Under the pieces are notes generated by a model. That model was not told where the DNA came from and did no database searches. It worked only from the letters and a program-made list of their open reading frames with translations. From assembly GCA_028712475.1 (NCBI GenBank), contig JAQTQB010000007.1:62001-126000 (forward strand): a stretch of DNA of 64,000 nucleotides, written 5' to 3'. This DNA comes from Verrucomicrobiales bacterium. GTDB lineage: Bacteria; Verrucomicrobiota; Verrucomicrobiia; Limisphaerales; UBA11358. This document shows, one piece after another, positions 36,226 through 44,127 of this stretch. Position numbers and translations under genes: made by a program. Each line of letters begins with the position of its first letter. Within the stretch, counting starts at the first letter, position 1.

Positions 36226-37368
36226 TTAAGTCCCGATGGATAGCTTTGCCAGCAGCTCGTCGTTGGTCTTGTGCTTCTTGAGCGCGGCGGTGAGCGTCTC
36301 CATCGCTTCAATGGGATTCAAGTCCACCATCGTGCGGCGGAGTTTGCGGATGGCTTCAAGATTCTTGGGCGCGAACAATTTTTCCTCCTTGCGCGTGCCG
36401 CTCTTCGGGATGTCAATCGCGGGATACAAACGGCGGTCGGAAAGTTTGCGGTCAAGGATCAACTCCATGTTGCCCGTGCCTTTGAATTCCTGGAAAATCA
36501 GTTCGTCCATGCGCGATCCGGTGTCCACGAGCGCAGTGGCGAGAATCGTGAGCGAGCCACCGTTCTCAATCTTGCGGGCGGAGGCGAACATCTTGCGCGG
36601 AATTTCCAAGGCGCGGGCGTCCACGCCGCCGGTCATCGTGCGGCCGCTGCCGCCGTGAACGCTGTTGTAGGCGCGCGCGACGCGGGTAAGTGAATCAAGC
36701 AGCACAAACACATCCTTGCCCGCCTCCACCATGCGGCGGCAGCGTTCGATCATGAAGCGCGAAAGGCGGACGTGCGTTTCCAGATCCATGTCATTCGACG
36801 AGGCGACGACTTCGGCCTTCACCGATCGCTGGAAATCCGTGACTTCTTCCGGGCGCTCGTCAATCAGCAGCACCATCGCGTGAACTTCCGGATGATTTGT
36901 GGTGATGGCGTTGCAGATCTGCTTGAGGATGGTCGTTTTGCCCGTGCGCGGCGGCGCGACGATGATGCCGCGCGTGCCTTTGCCGATGGGCGTGACGAGG
37001 TCAATCACGCGCGTCTCGATCAAGTCCGGCGTGGTCTCGAGCTGAAATTTTTCCACCGGGTCAATGCTCGTGAGGTTCTCGAAGCGCACGACCTTCGTGT
37101 AGTCCTCAAACGACAGGTCGTTGACTTTCTCCACGGTCTTGAGCTGCGGGCTGGTGCCGCGATGCGGCGGCTGCGTGGTGCCGACGACGTGGCTGCCTTC
37201 GCGCAAAAAATTGCGGCGGATGGTGTCCGGCGTCACGAAAATGTCGGTGGGCTTGGGGTGATAATGGTTGGCGGCGGTGCGCAAAAAACCGAAACCTTTC
37301 TCGGAAATTTCCAAGTGGCCGGAACCGTGATTGGGAACTTTGTCCCCGTTGTTGTCTGGACTGCTCAT
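36226..37368 (-). CDS. rho: Transcription termination factor Rho
   Basis: A 380-residue RecA-type hexameric helicase. The RNA-binding CSD (about 18-95; GHLEISEKGFGFLR) is followed by the ATPase core with Walker A VAPPRTGKTT (about 137-146), LLIDERPEEVTD, Walker B VFVLLDSLTRVARA, Q-loop HGGSGRTMTGGVD and the R-loop. It lacks the extra N-terminal helix bundle, so it is somewhat shorter than the E. coli protein (419). It terminates untranslated transcripts. The WYL gene follows closely, so the two may be cotranscribed. Confidence 0.97.
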   Translation of the reverse strand: MSSPDNNGDKVPNHGSGHLEISEKGFGFLRTAANHYHPKPTDIFVTPDTIRRNFLREGSHVVGTTQPPHRGTSPQLKTVEKVNDLSFEDYTKVVRFENLTSIDPVEKFQLETTPDLIETRVIDLVTPIGKGTRGIIVAPPRTGKTTILKQICNAITTNHPEVHAMVLLIDERPEEVTDFQRSVKAEVVASSNDMDLETHVRLSRFMIERCRRMVEAGKDVFVLLDSLTRVARAYNSVHGGSGRTMTGGVDARALEIPRKMFASARKIENGGSLTILATALVDTGSRMDELIFQEFKGTGNMELILDRKLSDRRLYPAIDIPKSGTRKEEKLFAPKNLEAIRKLRRTMVDLNPIEAMETLTAALKKHKTNDELLAKLSIGT

Positions 37369-37547
37369 ATTATCTGTGTATGCGAAGGCCGGAATTTATC
37401 CCGCAAACCTGTTTTGAATTTTAGAACTTGGGAAGCCGTCCCGCAAAAACGGGACTAACAAAACCTTCGACGGCCTGATAACTACGCGGAAACCCGCATG
37501 AATGCAACAAGTATTTTCAAAGTAAATCGCCAGTTGATTAAATTGAA

Positions 37548-38144
37548 TCAGGCTTCTTGGCCAGATTTTTTGTGCATGGACTTTTCCAGTTTATCGGCTG
37601 AAATATCCAACACATCGGCCAAGATTCTTTGAAATTTTCCGACTTCAACCATGTGGCCTATGTTTTTCCCGGAAGCTTTTATAAGTTCGTTGTGACACAA
37701 AATGTCTAAAACGCGCAATTTTGGAGGTTCTTCCTCTTCGATTTCAAGTCGCTTGGCTACAAATTCATTTAGCTGCTTGTCTGTTATTTCGTTTCCGGCC
37801 AAAACTATTTCTCGCTGTAAACCAAGAAAATTTCGGCACAAATCATTGTGATCGCGCGCGGTTTTTGAACAGCCAATGATTAGGTCAAGTGCGGCAAATA
37901 ATGCGACAAGAGAGCCAAAGACGATTGTATAAATTCTATGCTCTGGCTCGGCCCCAATGCTAACAGTGACGGTCGCGCCACCACTAACAACCGTTAAAAA
38001 ACTTGTGACAAAACCGATTCTGTCGAAAAACTGGCGGCGACGGGCGTGATAATGGACAGAACGTTGAACCCCGAAAAGCAATTTGTTACGTTGTTTTTGA
38101 ATCGGGGACAAAATTGGTAAGCCTAGTTCTGAATGACTGGACAT
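37548..38144 (-). CDS. SLATT-domain-like two-helix membrane protein
   Basis: A 198-residue protein starting at ATG 38144 (a TTG at 38150 is possible); GGAAG lies 9 nt upstream. It has two adjacent transmembrane helices (about 43-61 and 71-90) followed by a cytoplasmic helical region with ARDHNDLCRNFLGLQREI. This matches the SLATT two-TM fold, a predicted membrane effector in nucleotide-signalled defence systems. No nucleotidyltransferase or SLOG gene is adjacent, so the trigger is unknown. AT-rich composition suggests acquisition. It starts 2 nt after the preceding small gene. Confidence 0.7.
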   Translation of the reverse strand: MSSHSELGLPILSPIQKQRNKLLFGVQRSVHYHARRRQFFDRIGFVTSFLTVVSGGATVTVSIGAEPEHRIYTIVFGSLVALFAALDLIIGCSKTARDHNDLCRNFLGLQREIVLAGNEITDKQLNEFVAKRLEIEEEEPPKLRVLDILCHNELIKASGKNIGHMVEVGKFQRILADVLDISADKLEKSMHKKSGQEA

Positions 38145-38146
38145 TT

Positions 38147-38323
38147 TCAATCTTCCGGTGGTTCAACTGTGTCACTGATTGGCCTCTCTTGTTCTGGATG
38201 AGAACGGTCTGACCCTTGAATTGCATCTTGGTCGTGTTGCCAATCTCGTCTATTGAGAATTTTTTCATTAGCGAAGTCACTTGAATCTCCCTGAGAATCG
38301 TCGCTGTCGTTTCGTTTTGGCAT
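38147..38323 (-). CDS. 58-residue acidic disordered protein before the SLATT gene
   Basis: ATG 38323 begins a short, highly charged protein (MPKRNDSDDSQGDSSDFANE ... SDTVEPPED), rich in Asp, Ser, Glu and Arg and probably disordered. The frame continues upstream to 38374 but that part looks non-coding. Its stop TGA is 2 nt from the SLATT ATG, so the two are probably cotranslated. No family is recognised. Confidence 0.55.
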   Translation of the reverse strand: MPKRNDSDDSQGDSSDFANEKILNRRDWQHDQDAIQGSDRSHPEQERPISDTVEPPED

Positions 38324-38404
38324 ATTTTTTGGCTTGTTTCGCAATTTTTTCGGGCAAATAAAGCAAAGCGTCAAACAAACAAAGCTAGTTTACTTTTATT
38401 TGCT

Positions 38405-39388
38405 TCATCCACCCACCGCCGCGCGCGCTTCAGCTGCGAGCGGCGTGCTCAAGTAACGTTCGCCCGTCGAGCAGGCAATCGTCACAATCGTCTTGCCCTT
38501 GTTCTCCGGACGGTTGGCCACTTCAATCGCGGCGACGACATTTGCGCCGGTGGAAATGCCGACCAGCAATCCTTCTTCCTTCGCCAGCCGCCGCGCCATC
38601 GCAAACGCGTCGTCGTTGGAAACCTGCACGCACTCGACGATCTGCGGATTGCCCGCGCTGTCCTTCAAATGCAAGTTCTGCGGAACGAATCCCGCACCCG
38701 TGCCCTGAATCTTGTGCGGGCCGGGCTTGACCGGCTGACCGGCAAGCGTCTGTGAAATGACCGGCGAATCTTTCGGCTCAACGGCGATGGCCTGGAACGA
38801 CGGCTTCTTCGGCTTGATGACTTCCACGCAGCCGGTGATCGTCCCGCCCGTGCCGACGGCAGAGACAAGAATGTCAATCTTACCATCCGTGTCGTCCCAA
38901 AGTTCCACGGCGGTGGTCTTCGCGTGGATGGCCGGATTCGCCGGATTGTTGAACTGCTGCGGAATCCAGGAGTTCGGCGTTTCCTTCGCCAGAGTTTCCG
39001 CGCGCGCGATCGCGCCCTTCATGCCTTCCGCGCCGGGCGTCAGCACGAGCTTCGCGCCGAGCATCGCCAGCAACGTGCGGCGTTCGACCGACATCGTTTC
39101 TGGCATCGTGAGAATCAACTGATAACCCTTGGCCGCCGCGACGAACGCGAGGGCGATGCCGGTGTTGCCGCTCGTCGGCTCGATGATGACGGTGTCTTTC
39201 TTCAACACGCCGCGCTTCTCGGCGTCTTCAATCATCGCCATGCCGATACGATCCTTGACGCTGCCAAGCGGATTAAAAAATTCGCACTTGAGGAGAATCG
39301 TCGCGCCTGCGCCGGCGGTGACCTTGTTCAGTTTGACGAGCGGCGTGCGGCCGACGGTTTCGATGATGTTGTTGTAAATGCGTCCCAT
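38405..39388 (-). CDS. cysK: Cysteine synthase A (O-acetylserine sulfhydrylase)
   Basis: A 327-residue PLP enzyme making cysteine from O-acetylserine and sulfide. The PLP lysine is K45 in GSVKDR, the substrate loop is PTSGNTG and the phosphate loop is VGTGGTITG. Length and start ([18 protein letters not shown]) are standard. Upstream lie a heptamer palindrome and the structured-RNA region. Confidence 0.97.
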   Translation of the reverse strand: MGRIYNNIIETVGRTPLVKLNKVTAGAGATILLKCEFFNPLGSVKDRIGMAMIEDAEKRGVLKKDTVIIEPTSGNTGIALAFVAAAKGYQLILTMPETMSVERRTLLAMLGAKLVLTPGAEGMKGAIARAETLAKETPNSWIPQQFNNPANPAIHAKTTAVELWDDTDGKIDILVSAVGTGGTITGCVEVIKPKKPSFQAIAVEPKDSPVISQTLAGQPVKPGPHKIQGTGAGFVPQNLHLKDSAGNPQIVECVQVSNDDAFAMARRLAKEEGLLVGISTGANVVAAIEVANRPENKGKTIVTIACSTGERYLSTPLAAEARAAVGG

Positions 39389-39478
39389 AAATTTTTTGCG
39401 GTTAAGTTGTCTGCGTGAGCCTGCGTAAAGTTGGGCAGAATGTGGCGGGCGGGCAAGTCATTTTTATCTGCAAAAGAA

Positions 39479-39583
39479 ACATCGAACATTCAACATTCAA
39501 CTTCGAACGTCCAATGAAGGTGGATTCTACGGCTTGTTTCAATTCGATATTGAGCGTTGAATGTTCGGCGTTGAATGTTTCCC
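39479..39583. repeat. Heptamer-repeat palindrome upstream of cysK (ACATTCA / GTTGAAT arms)
   Basis: The left arm has five 7-nt units (ACATCGA, ACATTCA, ACATTCA, ACTTCGA, ACGTCCA; 39479-39513). The right arm has six (ATTCGAT, ATTGAGC, GTTGAAT, GTTCGGC, GTTGAAT, GTTTCCC; 39542-39583). 39483-39494 pairs exactly with 39556-39567. It separates cysK from the terminator of the structured RNA. Confidence 0.8.
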
Positions 39584-39590
39584 CGTCCCT

Positions 39591-39632
39591 AAAACAATAA
39601 GTCCCTGCCCGACCTTTCGGTCAGACAGGGAC
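39591..39632 (-). terminator. Intrinsic terminator of the minus-strand structured RNA
   Basis: On the minus strand, 39632-39601 folds into a continuous 14-bp stem (two G-T pairs) with a GAAA tetraloop. It is followed at once by TTATTGTTTT (39600-39591). This is a textbook intrinsic terminator and fixes the direction of the RNA upstream. Confidence 0.85.
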
Positions 39633-40530
39633 AAATGGGGGATGGGAGTTCGCCATGCTCTCTTTCCCGGACTGACATTCGGCGCGCCCTTTTCAGGGGC
39701 TGTCAGCTTCCCGACGCCATTCTCCACGGCAAGCGGAGTTTCCGGCCTCGTAGCAGGGCCGTCCAGCGCCTTGCGGCGTCTGGATTTCGAGTGAGGCTTT
39801 TCAGCTCGCTTCAACTGGTGGTTGCGCCACCGGCCTGCGAACCAGGTTGAGACACGCCTATGATTTTCTTTCGCGTCTCCACCATTAGCACCGGGTCTGC
39901 CGCTGTTTTTGACAGCGCGTTCGCCCCGTGCCACGGGTCTCGCCTCTTCACTCTCAGGTTGCTTTTCAATCACAGCCCGGCGGTGTCGTTTTTAACATCG
40001 CCGACGCTCGGAAGGTTTTCACGCGGCCTGCCCAGCCTGCGTGTCCTTCCCGGTTCGAACGCTCTTTTTGTCCCGCTTTTCGGCGTCTTTCGCTTGGCGG
40101 TCTCAACTTTTTATTTTTGAACCCGCCAGAGTCGTCCGTCCGTGCTGATGCACAGTAGCAACCGTTTACCCTCCGGGGTAACTGCGATTCATCCAGGCTC
40201 GAAACCTGCCCGGACTACTTGACTCGGTCTGGAACGGTTTCTAATCGCCCCTCGCCGCCTAGTTCCATCTTTCGCGTTACTGGCACGCGCGAACGTGCCA
40301 GAGGAACTGGTGAATACTGCCTCCGCCGGATCTTTCGATCTGGTTCCAGAGGAGCCGGGTCAACCAGCCTGACCCGACCTTTCCCCAGTCGCCTGGGATT
40401 ATCTTTGAGATTTCCGGCTGCAATTTTACTCGCTGCCGTCCGTCTCGGTTCTTTCAATGAACTGTGAACAGCATAACCTGTTTTCCGCTTCCGACAACGA
40501 ATTGATATGCACAGCTTATTCACCAAAGCG
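39601..40530 (-). ncRNA. Candidate large structured RNA, about 0.9 kb, family unknown
   Basis: No convincing gene occupies 39584-40720. Instead the minus strand has a dense series of hairpins with favoured loops. These include 40326-40343 (7 bp, GAAA), 40281-40300 (7 bp) enclosed by 40261-40266/40303-40308, 40167-40180 (CGGA), 40142-40153, 39901-39917 (6 bp), 39817-39831 enclosed by 39811-39815/39846-39850, 39762-39784 (GCAA), 39687-39698 (GAAA) enclosed by 39671-39676/39701-39706, and the terminator. GNRA loops appear only when read on the minus strand, matching the terminator direction. I did not find RNase P, tmRNA, SRP or group II intron hallmarks. A TTGACA hexamer at 40572-40567 (minus) could be a -35, but the -10 is poor, so the 5' end is approximate. 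Confidence 0.7.
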
Positions 40531-40720
40531 CGCGTAAGGAGAACGTGTGAACAATTCAAATTTGCCTGTCAAATCACGCAATTCTCATTTCGCACCCGCG
40601 AATTATTCACCGTTTTTTTCAGGTCGGAGAGGTCTGCGGTGAACAAGTTCCGGACATTGCATTTCACAAAAACCCGGCTCGACATGAAATGCTGGCAGAC
40701 GCAAAATTTCATTCGTTGAT

Positions 40721-41278
40721 ATGAAACGCCACCTTCCATTCGCGCTCACAACCTTGCGGCTGCTGCTTGGCCCGGTCGCTTTGACTTGTGCGCTGACGGA
40801 TGTTCCGCGCTGGGTTTATCTGCCGATTCTGGTCACCGGCACGCTTTCCGATATTTATGACGGCATCCTCGCACGGCGCTTTGGCGTGGCCACCCCTGCC
40901 CTGCGGCGTTACGACAGCGTGACGGATGTGATTTATTATCTGTTCATCCTCGCCGCCGCCTTTCTGCTCTGTAAAACGGTGATCACGCAAAACTGGCTGC
41001 TCATCGCGCTCATCCTGCTGTCGGAGGCAGGCAGCATTCTCGTCTGCTACGCCCGCTTTGGAAAATATCCGGCAACACATTCTTACCTGGCAAAATTTTA
41101 CGGCCTGTGCCTGCTCGCCGCGCTCATCGCCCTGCTCGTCTTTAATGCCGGAAACTGGGTCGTCATTGCCCTGACCATCGTTGCGCTCACGACAAATCTT
41201 GAAATCATCGCCATCCATTTCCTCATGAACACGCCGCCGGTGGATGTGCGCTCCATTTTCGCGCTGCTAAAAAGATAA
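40721..41278 (+). CDS. CDP-alcohol phosphatidyltransferase family membrane protein
   Basis: A 185-residue integral membrane protein with about five helices. The active-site motif is D44-x2-D47-G48-x2-A51-R52-x8-L61-x3-D65-x3-D69. All four aspartates are present, but the usual second glycine is Leu61. Family enzymes join CDP-diacylglycerol (or similar) to an alcohol in phospholipid synthesis; the product cannot be assigned. It is monocistronic, downstream of the structured RNA in the opposite orientation. Confidence 0.88.
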   Translation: MKRHLPFALTTLRLLLGPVALTCALTDVPRWVYLPILVTGTLSDIYDGILARRFGVATPALRRYDSVTDVIYYLFILAAAFLLCKTVITQNWLLIALILLSEAGSILVCYARFGKYPATHSYLAKFYGLCLLAALIALLVFNAGNWVVIALTIVALTTNLEIIAIHFLMNTPPVDVRSIFALLKR

Positions 41279-41282
41279 AATT

Positions 41283-41342
41283 GAGCAGCGAACATCAGTT
41301 CGCTCCGATTTTTGGAATGAGGCGATTCACATCGGCTGCTAC
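41283..41342. repeat. Imperfect palindrome (AGCAGC ... GGCTGCT)
   Basis: Sequence at 41283-41306 (AGCAGCGAACATCAGTTCGC) and the complement of 41317-41341 share AGCAGC..GA..CA..(A)TCGC in inverted order. Shorter relatives containing GCTGCTAC lie at 32556-32564 and 34696-34726. The element is degraded and low-confidence. Confidence 0.35.
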
Positions 41343-41374
41343 AAATAAAAAAGGCCGCCCTTGCGGACGGCCTT
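41341..41374 (-). terminator. Intrinsic terminator for the 35-residue Lys-rich gene
   Basis: Read on the minus strand, 41374-41351 forms a 10-bp stem (AAGGCCGTCC with GGGCGGCCTT) around a GCAA tetraloop. It is followed by TTTTATTTGT. It lies 20 nt after the stop codon of the small gene. Confidence 0.85.
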
Positions 41375-41394
41375 GGTTGAATCACAAAAAAAAT

Positions 41395-41502
41395 TTACTT
41401 CTTCGTCTTGGCGGCTTTCTTCGTTTTCACGATGGCCTTTTTGCGTTTGATGTAAGCCTTGCGGCGTTTTTTATGTTCAGCTTTGTTCAGTTGTTTGCCC
41501 AT
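41395..41502 (-). CDS. 35-residue Lys/Arg-rich protein
   Basis: ATG 41502 encodes MGKQLNKAEHKKRRKAYIKR and a Lys-rich end (KAAKTKK); over half of the residues are basic. The gene has its own intrinsic terminator directly downstream, which is strong support for expression. The composition is like a ribosome- or nucleic-acid-associated peptide. A longer frame to 41664 would run antisense through the SecD-like gene and is rejected. Confidence 0.75.
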   Translation of the reverse strand: MGKQLNKAEHKKRRKAYIKRKKAIVKTKKAAKTKK

Positions 41503-41547
41503 AAGTGTCTTTACTTTGATCGCGTGTTGCGGTTTTGTGGACGCACT

Positions 41548-42075
41548 ATGAAAGTTTACGCGCAACGATTCAACATCTTTTTCGCACTGGCGATGGCAGC
41601 GGCCCTGGTTAGCGGCTGCCAGACGGACAAGAAAAAGGACGAAATCAGCGTGTTGCGCGTCCATCTACAGGCCAGCCCACACACCGTCGGCGCCACCGTG
41701 AATGTGTCCGTGCTGCGATCCAATCCCGTGAGCGTGACAATCGCGCACGACCCAATCCTGACGGAAGCAAACGTCGTCGCCGCGCGGGTCATCGAGACGC
41801 CCGGCGGCTTTGCCATTGAAATCCAGTTTGATGAAAGCGCCTCGCTGATGCTGGAACAATATTCCTCCGCCAATCCCGGACTCCACTTCGTCATCTTCGG
41901 CCAGTGGGGTGAAAAAATCGCTGATGCACGCTGGCTGGCTGCGCCGCTGATCACGCACCGCATCGCCAACGGACAACTGGCTTTTACGCCGGACATCACC
42001 CGCGCCCAGGCCGACCGCTTTGTCTCCGGCCTCAACAACGTCGCCAAAAAATTGAAAAAGGGAATTTTCAAATGA
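41548..42075 (+). CDS. Lipoprotein with SecD P1-head-like domain
   Basis: A 175-residue lipoprotein with lipobox VSGC (Cys24). The body resembles the P1 head subdomain of SecD/SecDF (PILTEANVVAARVIETPGGFAIEIQFDE, GQLAFTPDITRAQADRF). It is a stand-alone head domain with no membrane permease part, so it is not SecD itself. Start ATG 41548 is chosen because the upstream frame is untranslatable repeat and terminator. Its TGA overlaps the M23 ATG as ATGA. Confidence 0.75.
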   Translation: MKVYAQRFNIFFALAMAAALVSGCQTDKKKDEISVLRVHLQASPHTVGATVNVSVLRSNPVSVTIAHDPILTEANVVAARVIETPGGFAIEIQFDESASLMLEQYSSANPGLHFVIFGQWGEKIADARWLAAPLITHRIANGQLAFTPDITRAQADRFVSGLNNVAKKLKKGIFK

Positions 42076-43097
42076 CTGGGGCCGCCGGTCGCCGCGCCAT
42101 TTTATCCGCCGCCGCAGTTTTTTTTTGCTGCGCACAAATGTTCGCGCAAACACCGTTTCAGTTTCCCACCGCCAACCACTCGCTTTATCAAGTCGGGGAC
42201 GAACTTAAATTTTTTGCGCCCACCGCGCCGGACAAGCCGTGGACGAGCGGCAGCTTCGGCTGCGTGCGCAACGGCGGCTGGCGGATGCACGAAGGCCTGG
42301 ACATCCGCCATTTGCAGACCGACCGGCGAGGTGAACCGACCGACCCCGTCATGGCCAGCACCGATGGCACGGTGGCTTATTTCAACAAAAAATCAGGGCT
42401 GTCGAATTACGGAAATTACATCGTCGTGCGGCACGTCATTGAAGGCATTGAGATTTATTCGCTCTACGCCCATTTGAGCAAAATCAGTTCCGACTTGAAA
42501 ATCGGCGCGCCGGTCAGGGCGGGCGAAGTCATCGGCACGATGGGGCGCACGTCCAACGCCGAGACCATCGCCAAAGACCGGGCGCACGTTCATTTTGAAC
42601 TGAACCTTCTCGTGAATGAAAAGTTTGCGGACTGGTTCAAAAAGAAAAATCCCGGCGAGCGTAATGACCACGGCGGATGGAACGGCCAGAATCTCTTCGG
42701 CCTCGACCCGCGCGAGATTCTGGTCGGCGAACATAACCCGGTCAAAAAATTCAGCCTGCTGGATTATTTGCGCGGCCAGACCGAACTGTGCCGCGTGCTG
42801 GTGCGGGCGGCGAATTTTCCGTATCTGAAACGCTACCCTGCGCTCGTCCTGAAAAATCCAGTGGCGGAAAAGGAAGGCGTGGCCGGTTACGAAATGGTTT
42901 TGAATTACAACGGCCTGCCTTTCGCCCTGCTGCCGCGCGCCGCATCGGAAATCAAAGGAGGCGGGAAATTTCAACTGCTTTCGGTGAATGAGAGAGAATA
43001 CCGCGCCAACCCCTGCCGCAAACTCGTGGTGAAGCGCGGCAGCCGCTGGCAATTGACCGACGCCGGAATCCGCGAGCTGGAATTGCTGACGTATTAA
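42072..43097 (+). CDS. M23-type peptidase (LytM fold), exported
   Basis: A 341-residue protein with a signal peptide (about 1-25; AAAVFFCCAQMFAQ) and an M23 domain (about 70-200). The metal ligands are in MHEGLDI (H..D) and HVHFE, the canonical H-x-x-x-D and H-x-H motifs of LytM/lysostaphin enzymes that cut peptidoglycan peptides. A C-terminal region of about 130 residues with no family name follows. It overlaps the preceding lipoprotein gene by 4 nt, so the two are coupled and may act together at the cell wall. Confidence 0.92.
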   Translation: MTGAAGRRAILSAAAVFFCCAQMFAQTPFQFPTANHSLYQVGDELKFFAPTAPDKPWTSGSFGCVRNGGWRMHEGLDIRHLQTDRRGEPTDPVMASTDGTVAYFNKKSGLSNYGNYIVVRHVIEGIEIYSLYAHLSKISSDLKIGAPVRAGEVIGTMGRTSNAETIAKDRAHVHFELNLLVNEKFADWFKKKNPGERNDHGGWNGQNLFGLDPREILVGEHNPVKKFSLLDYLRGQTELCRVLVRAANFPYLKRYPALVLKNPVAEKEGVAGYEMVLNYNGLPFALLPRAASEIKGGGKFQLLSVNEREYRANPCRKLVVKRGSRWQLTDAGIRELELLTY

Positions 43098-43160
43098 TAA
43101 TCTGCGGGAGAAAATCCGGTTGCGAATGCTTTAGATGGGAATACTTTTACTCCAGCTTCC

Positions 43161-44081
43161 ATGCGTGATAAGCAGACATTACACTGTCAGCGGCGGATTT
43201 TCGCCAGCGCATTCACTTTGATTGAATTGCTGGTCGTCATCGCCATCATTGCCATTCTGGCGGCGATGCTGCTGCCGGCATTGAGCAAAGCCAGGTTCAA
43301 AGCCTACGGCATCCAGTGCATGAATAATCACCGGCAACTGGCAATCGCCTGGAAAATGTATGTGGACGACAGCAGCGATTTCCTGCCTTACGCCAGCCAT
43401 TGGCCTTATGCTTCCGCAGATCTCGCCAAAGAAAATAAATATGCCTGGGTGACCGGACAGGTGGATTTCAATCCCAATAACCCGTCGAATTGGGATGTGA
43501 ACCAGGACATCAAAAACAGCCCGCTGTGGCCCTATTGCGGCAACAGCACGGCCATTTGGAAATGCCCGGCGGATTTTTCCTTCGTGACTGTAAACGGCGA
43601 GCAAAAACCCCGCGTGCGCAGCATGTCCATGAACCTTTGGATCGGGGGATTTATTGGCTATGACGGCGGATTGTCCGGCGGCAGGGGCTGGGTAAATCCG
43701 CCCGCATATCCTCCGGGAACGCGCGGCGGCAACCCCTGGCGCGTGTATCTTAAAACGGGCGAATTTATCAACCCCGGCCCGTCAGAAATTTTCCTGCTGC
43801 TGGACATGCGTGAAGACAGCATTGATTGGGGCAACTTCGCCACCGACATGCGCGGCTGGCCGGATGACCCTGCGCAGGACAACTTCTATGACCTTCCCGG
43901 AAGCTATCATCATCGCGCCGGCGGATTTTCATTTGTGGACGGTCATGCTGAAATAAAACACTGGCAGGATGACCGCACCATGCCACATGTGGTCAACAGC
44001 GGGCTGATTCCCGACCAATACGCTTGTCCAAATAATCCCGACGTGTTCTGGCTGCAGCAACACGCCACCCGCCTCAAATAG
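43161..44081 (+). CDS. Prepilin-type H-X9-DG protein (DUF1559-like)
   Basis: A 306-residue pseudopilin-like protein. A short basic leader is followed by the prepilin cleavage/methylation motif [25 protein letters not shown] (about 16-40). The C-terminal region has the family signature ending in [13 protein letters not shown]. Dozens of such proteins are typical of Planctomycetota/Verrucomicrobiota genomes. They are presumed components of type II/IV secretion pseudopili, of unknown function. Confidence 0.92.
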   Translation: MRDKQTLHCQRRIFASAFTLIELLVVIAIIAILAAMLLPALSKARFKAYGIQCMNNHRQLAIAWKMYVDDSSDFLPYASHWPYASADLAKENKYAWVTGQVDFNPNNPSNWDVNQDIKNSPLWPYCGNSTAIWKCPADFSFVTVNGEQKPRVRSMSMNLWIGGFIGYDGGLSGGRGWVNPPAYPPGTRGGNPWRVYLKTGEFINPGPSEIFLLLDMREDSIDWGNFATDMRGWPDDPAQDNFYDLPGSYHHRAGGFSFVDGHAEIKHWQDDRTMPHVVNSGLIPDQYACPNNPDVFWLQQHATRLK

Positions 44082-44127
44082 CAACAACCCGCTTGGTTTA
44101 GTTGATCGCACCGCATAACCTGCTGGC

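Noticed and set aside
39539..39973. Minus-strand frame of 144 codons within the structured-RNA region
   Set aside because: Highly charged low-complexity translation, runs through the hairpins and the terminator, and has no recognised domain; secondary structure explains the sequence better.
39591..40530. RNase P RNA or tmRNA as the identity of the large RNA
   Set aside because: AGTCCGGGC occurs, recalling the RNase P core, but the flanking GAGGAAAG and the distal ACAGAA...GGCTTA are missing. No tRNA-like end or tag-reading frame for tmRNA was found. This was judged by eye only.
40215..40559. Minus-strand frame of 114 codons in the same region
   Set aside because: Arg-rich translation with no family features, covering several perfect hairpins; treated as RNA, not protein.
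41503..41664. Longer N-terminus for the 35-residue Lys-rich protein
   Set aside because: It would run antisense through the start of the SecD-like lipoprotein gene and adds unrelated sequence.
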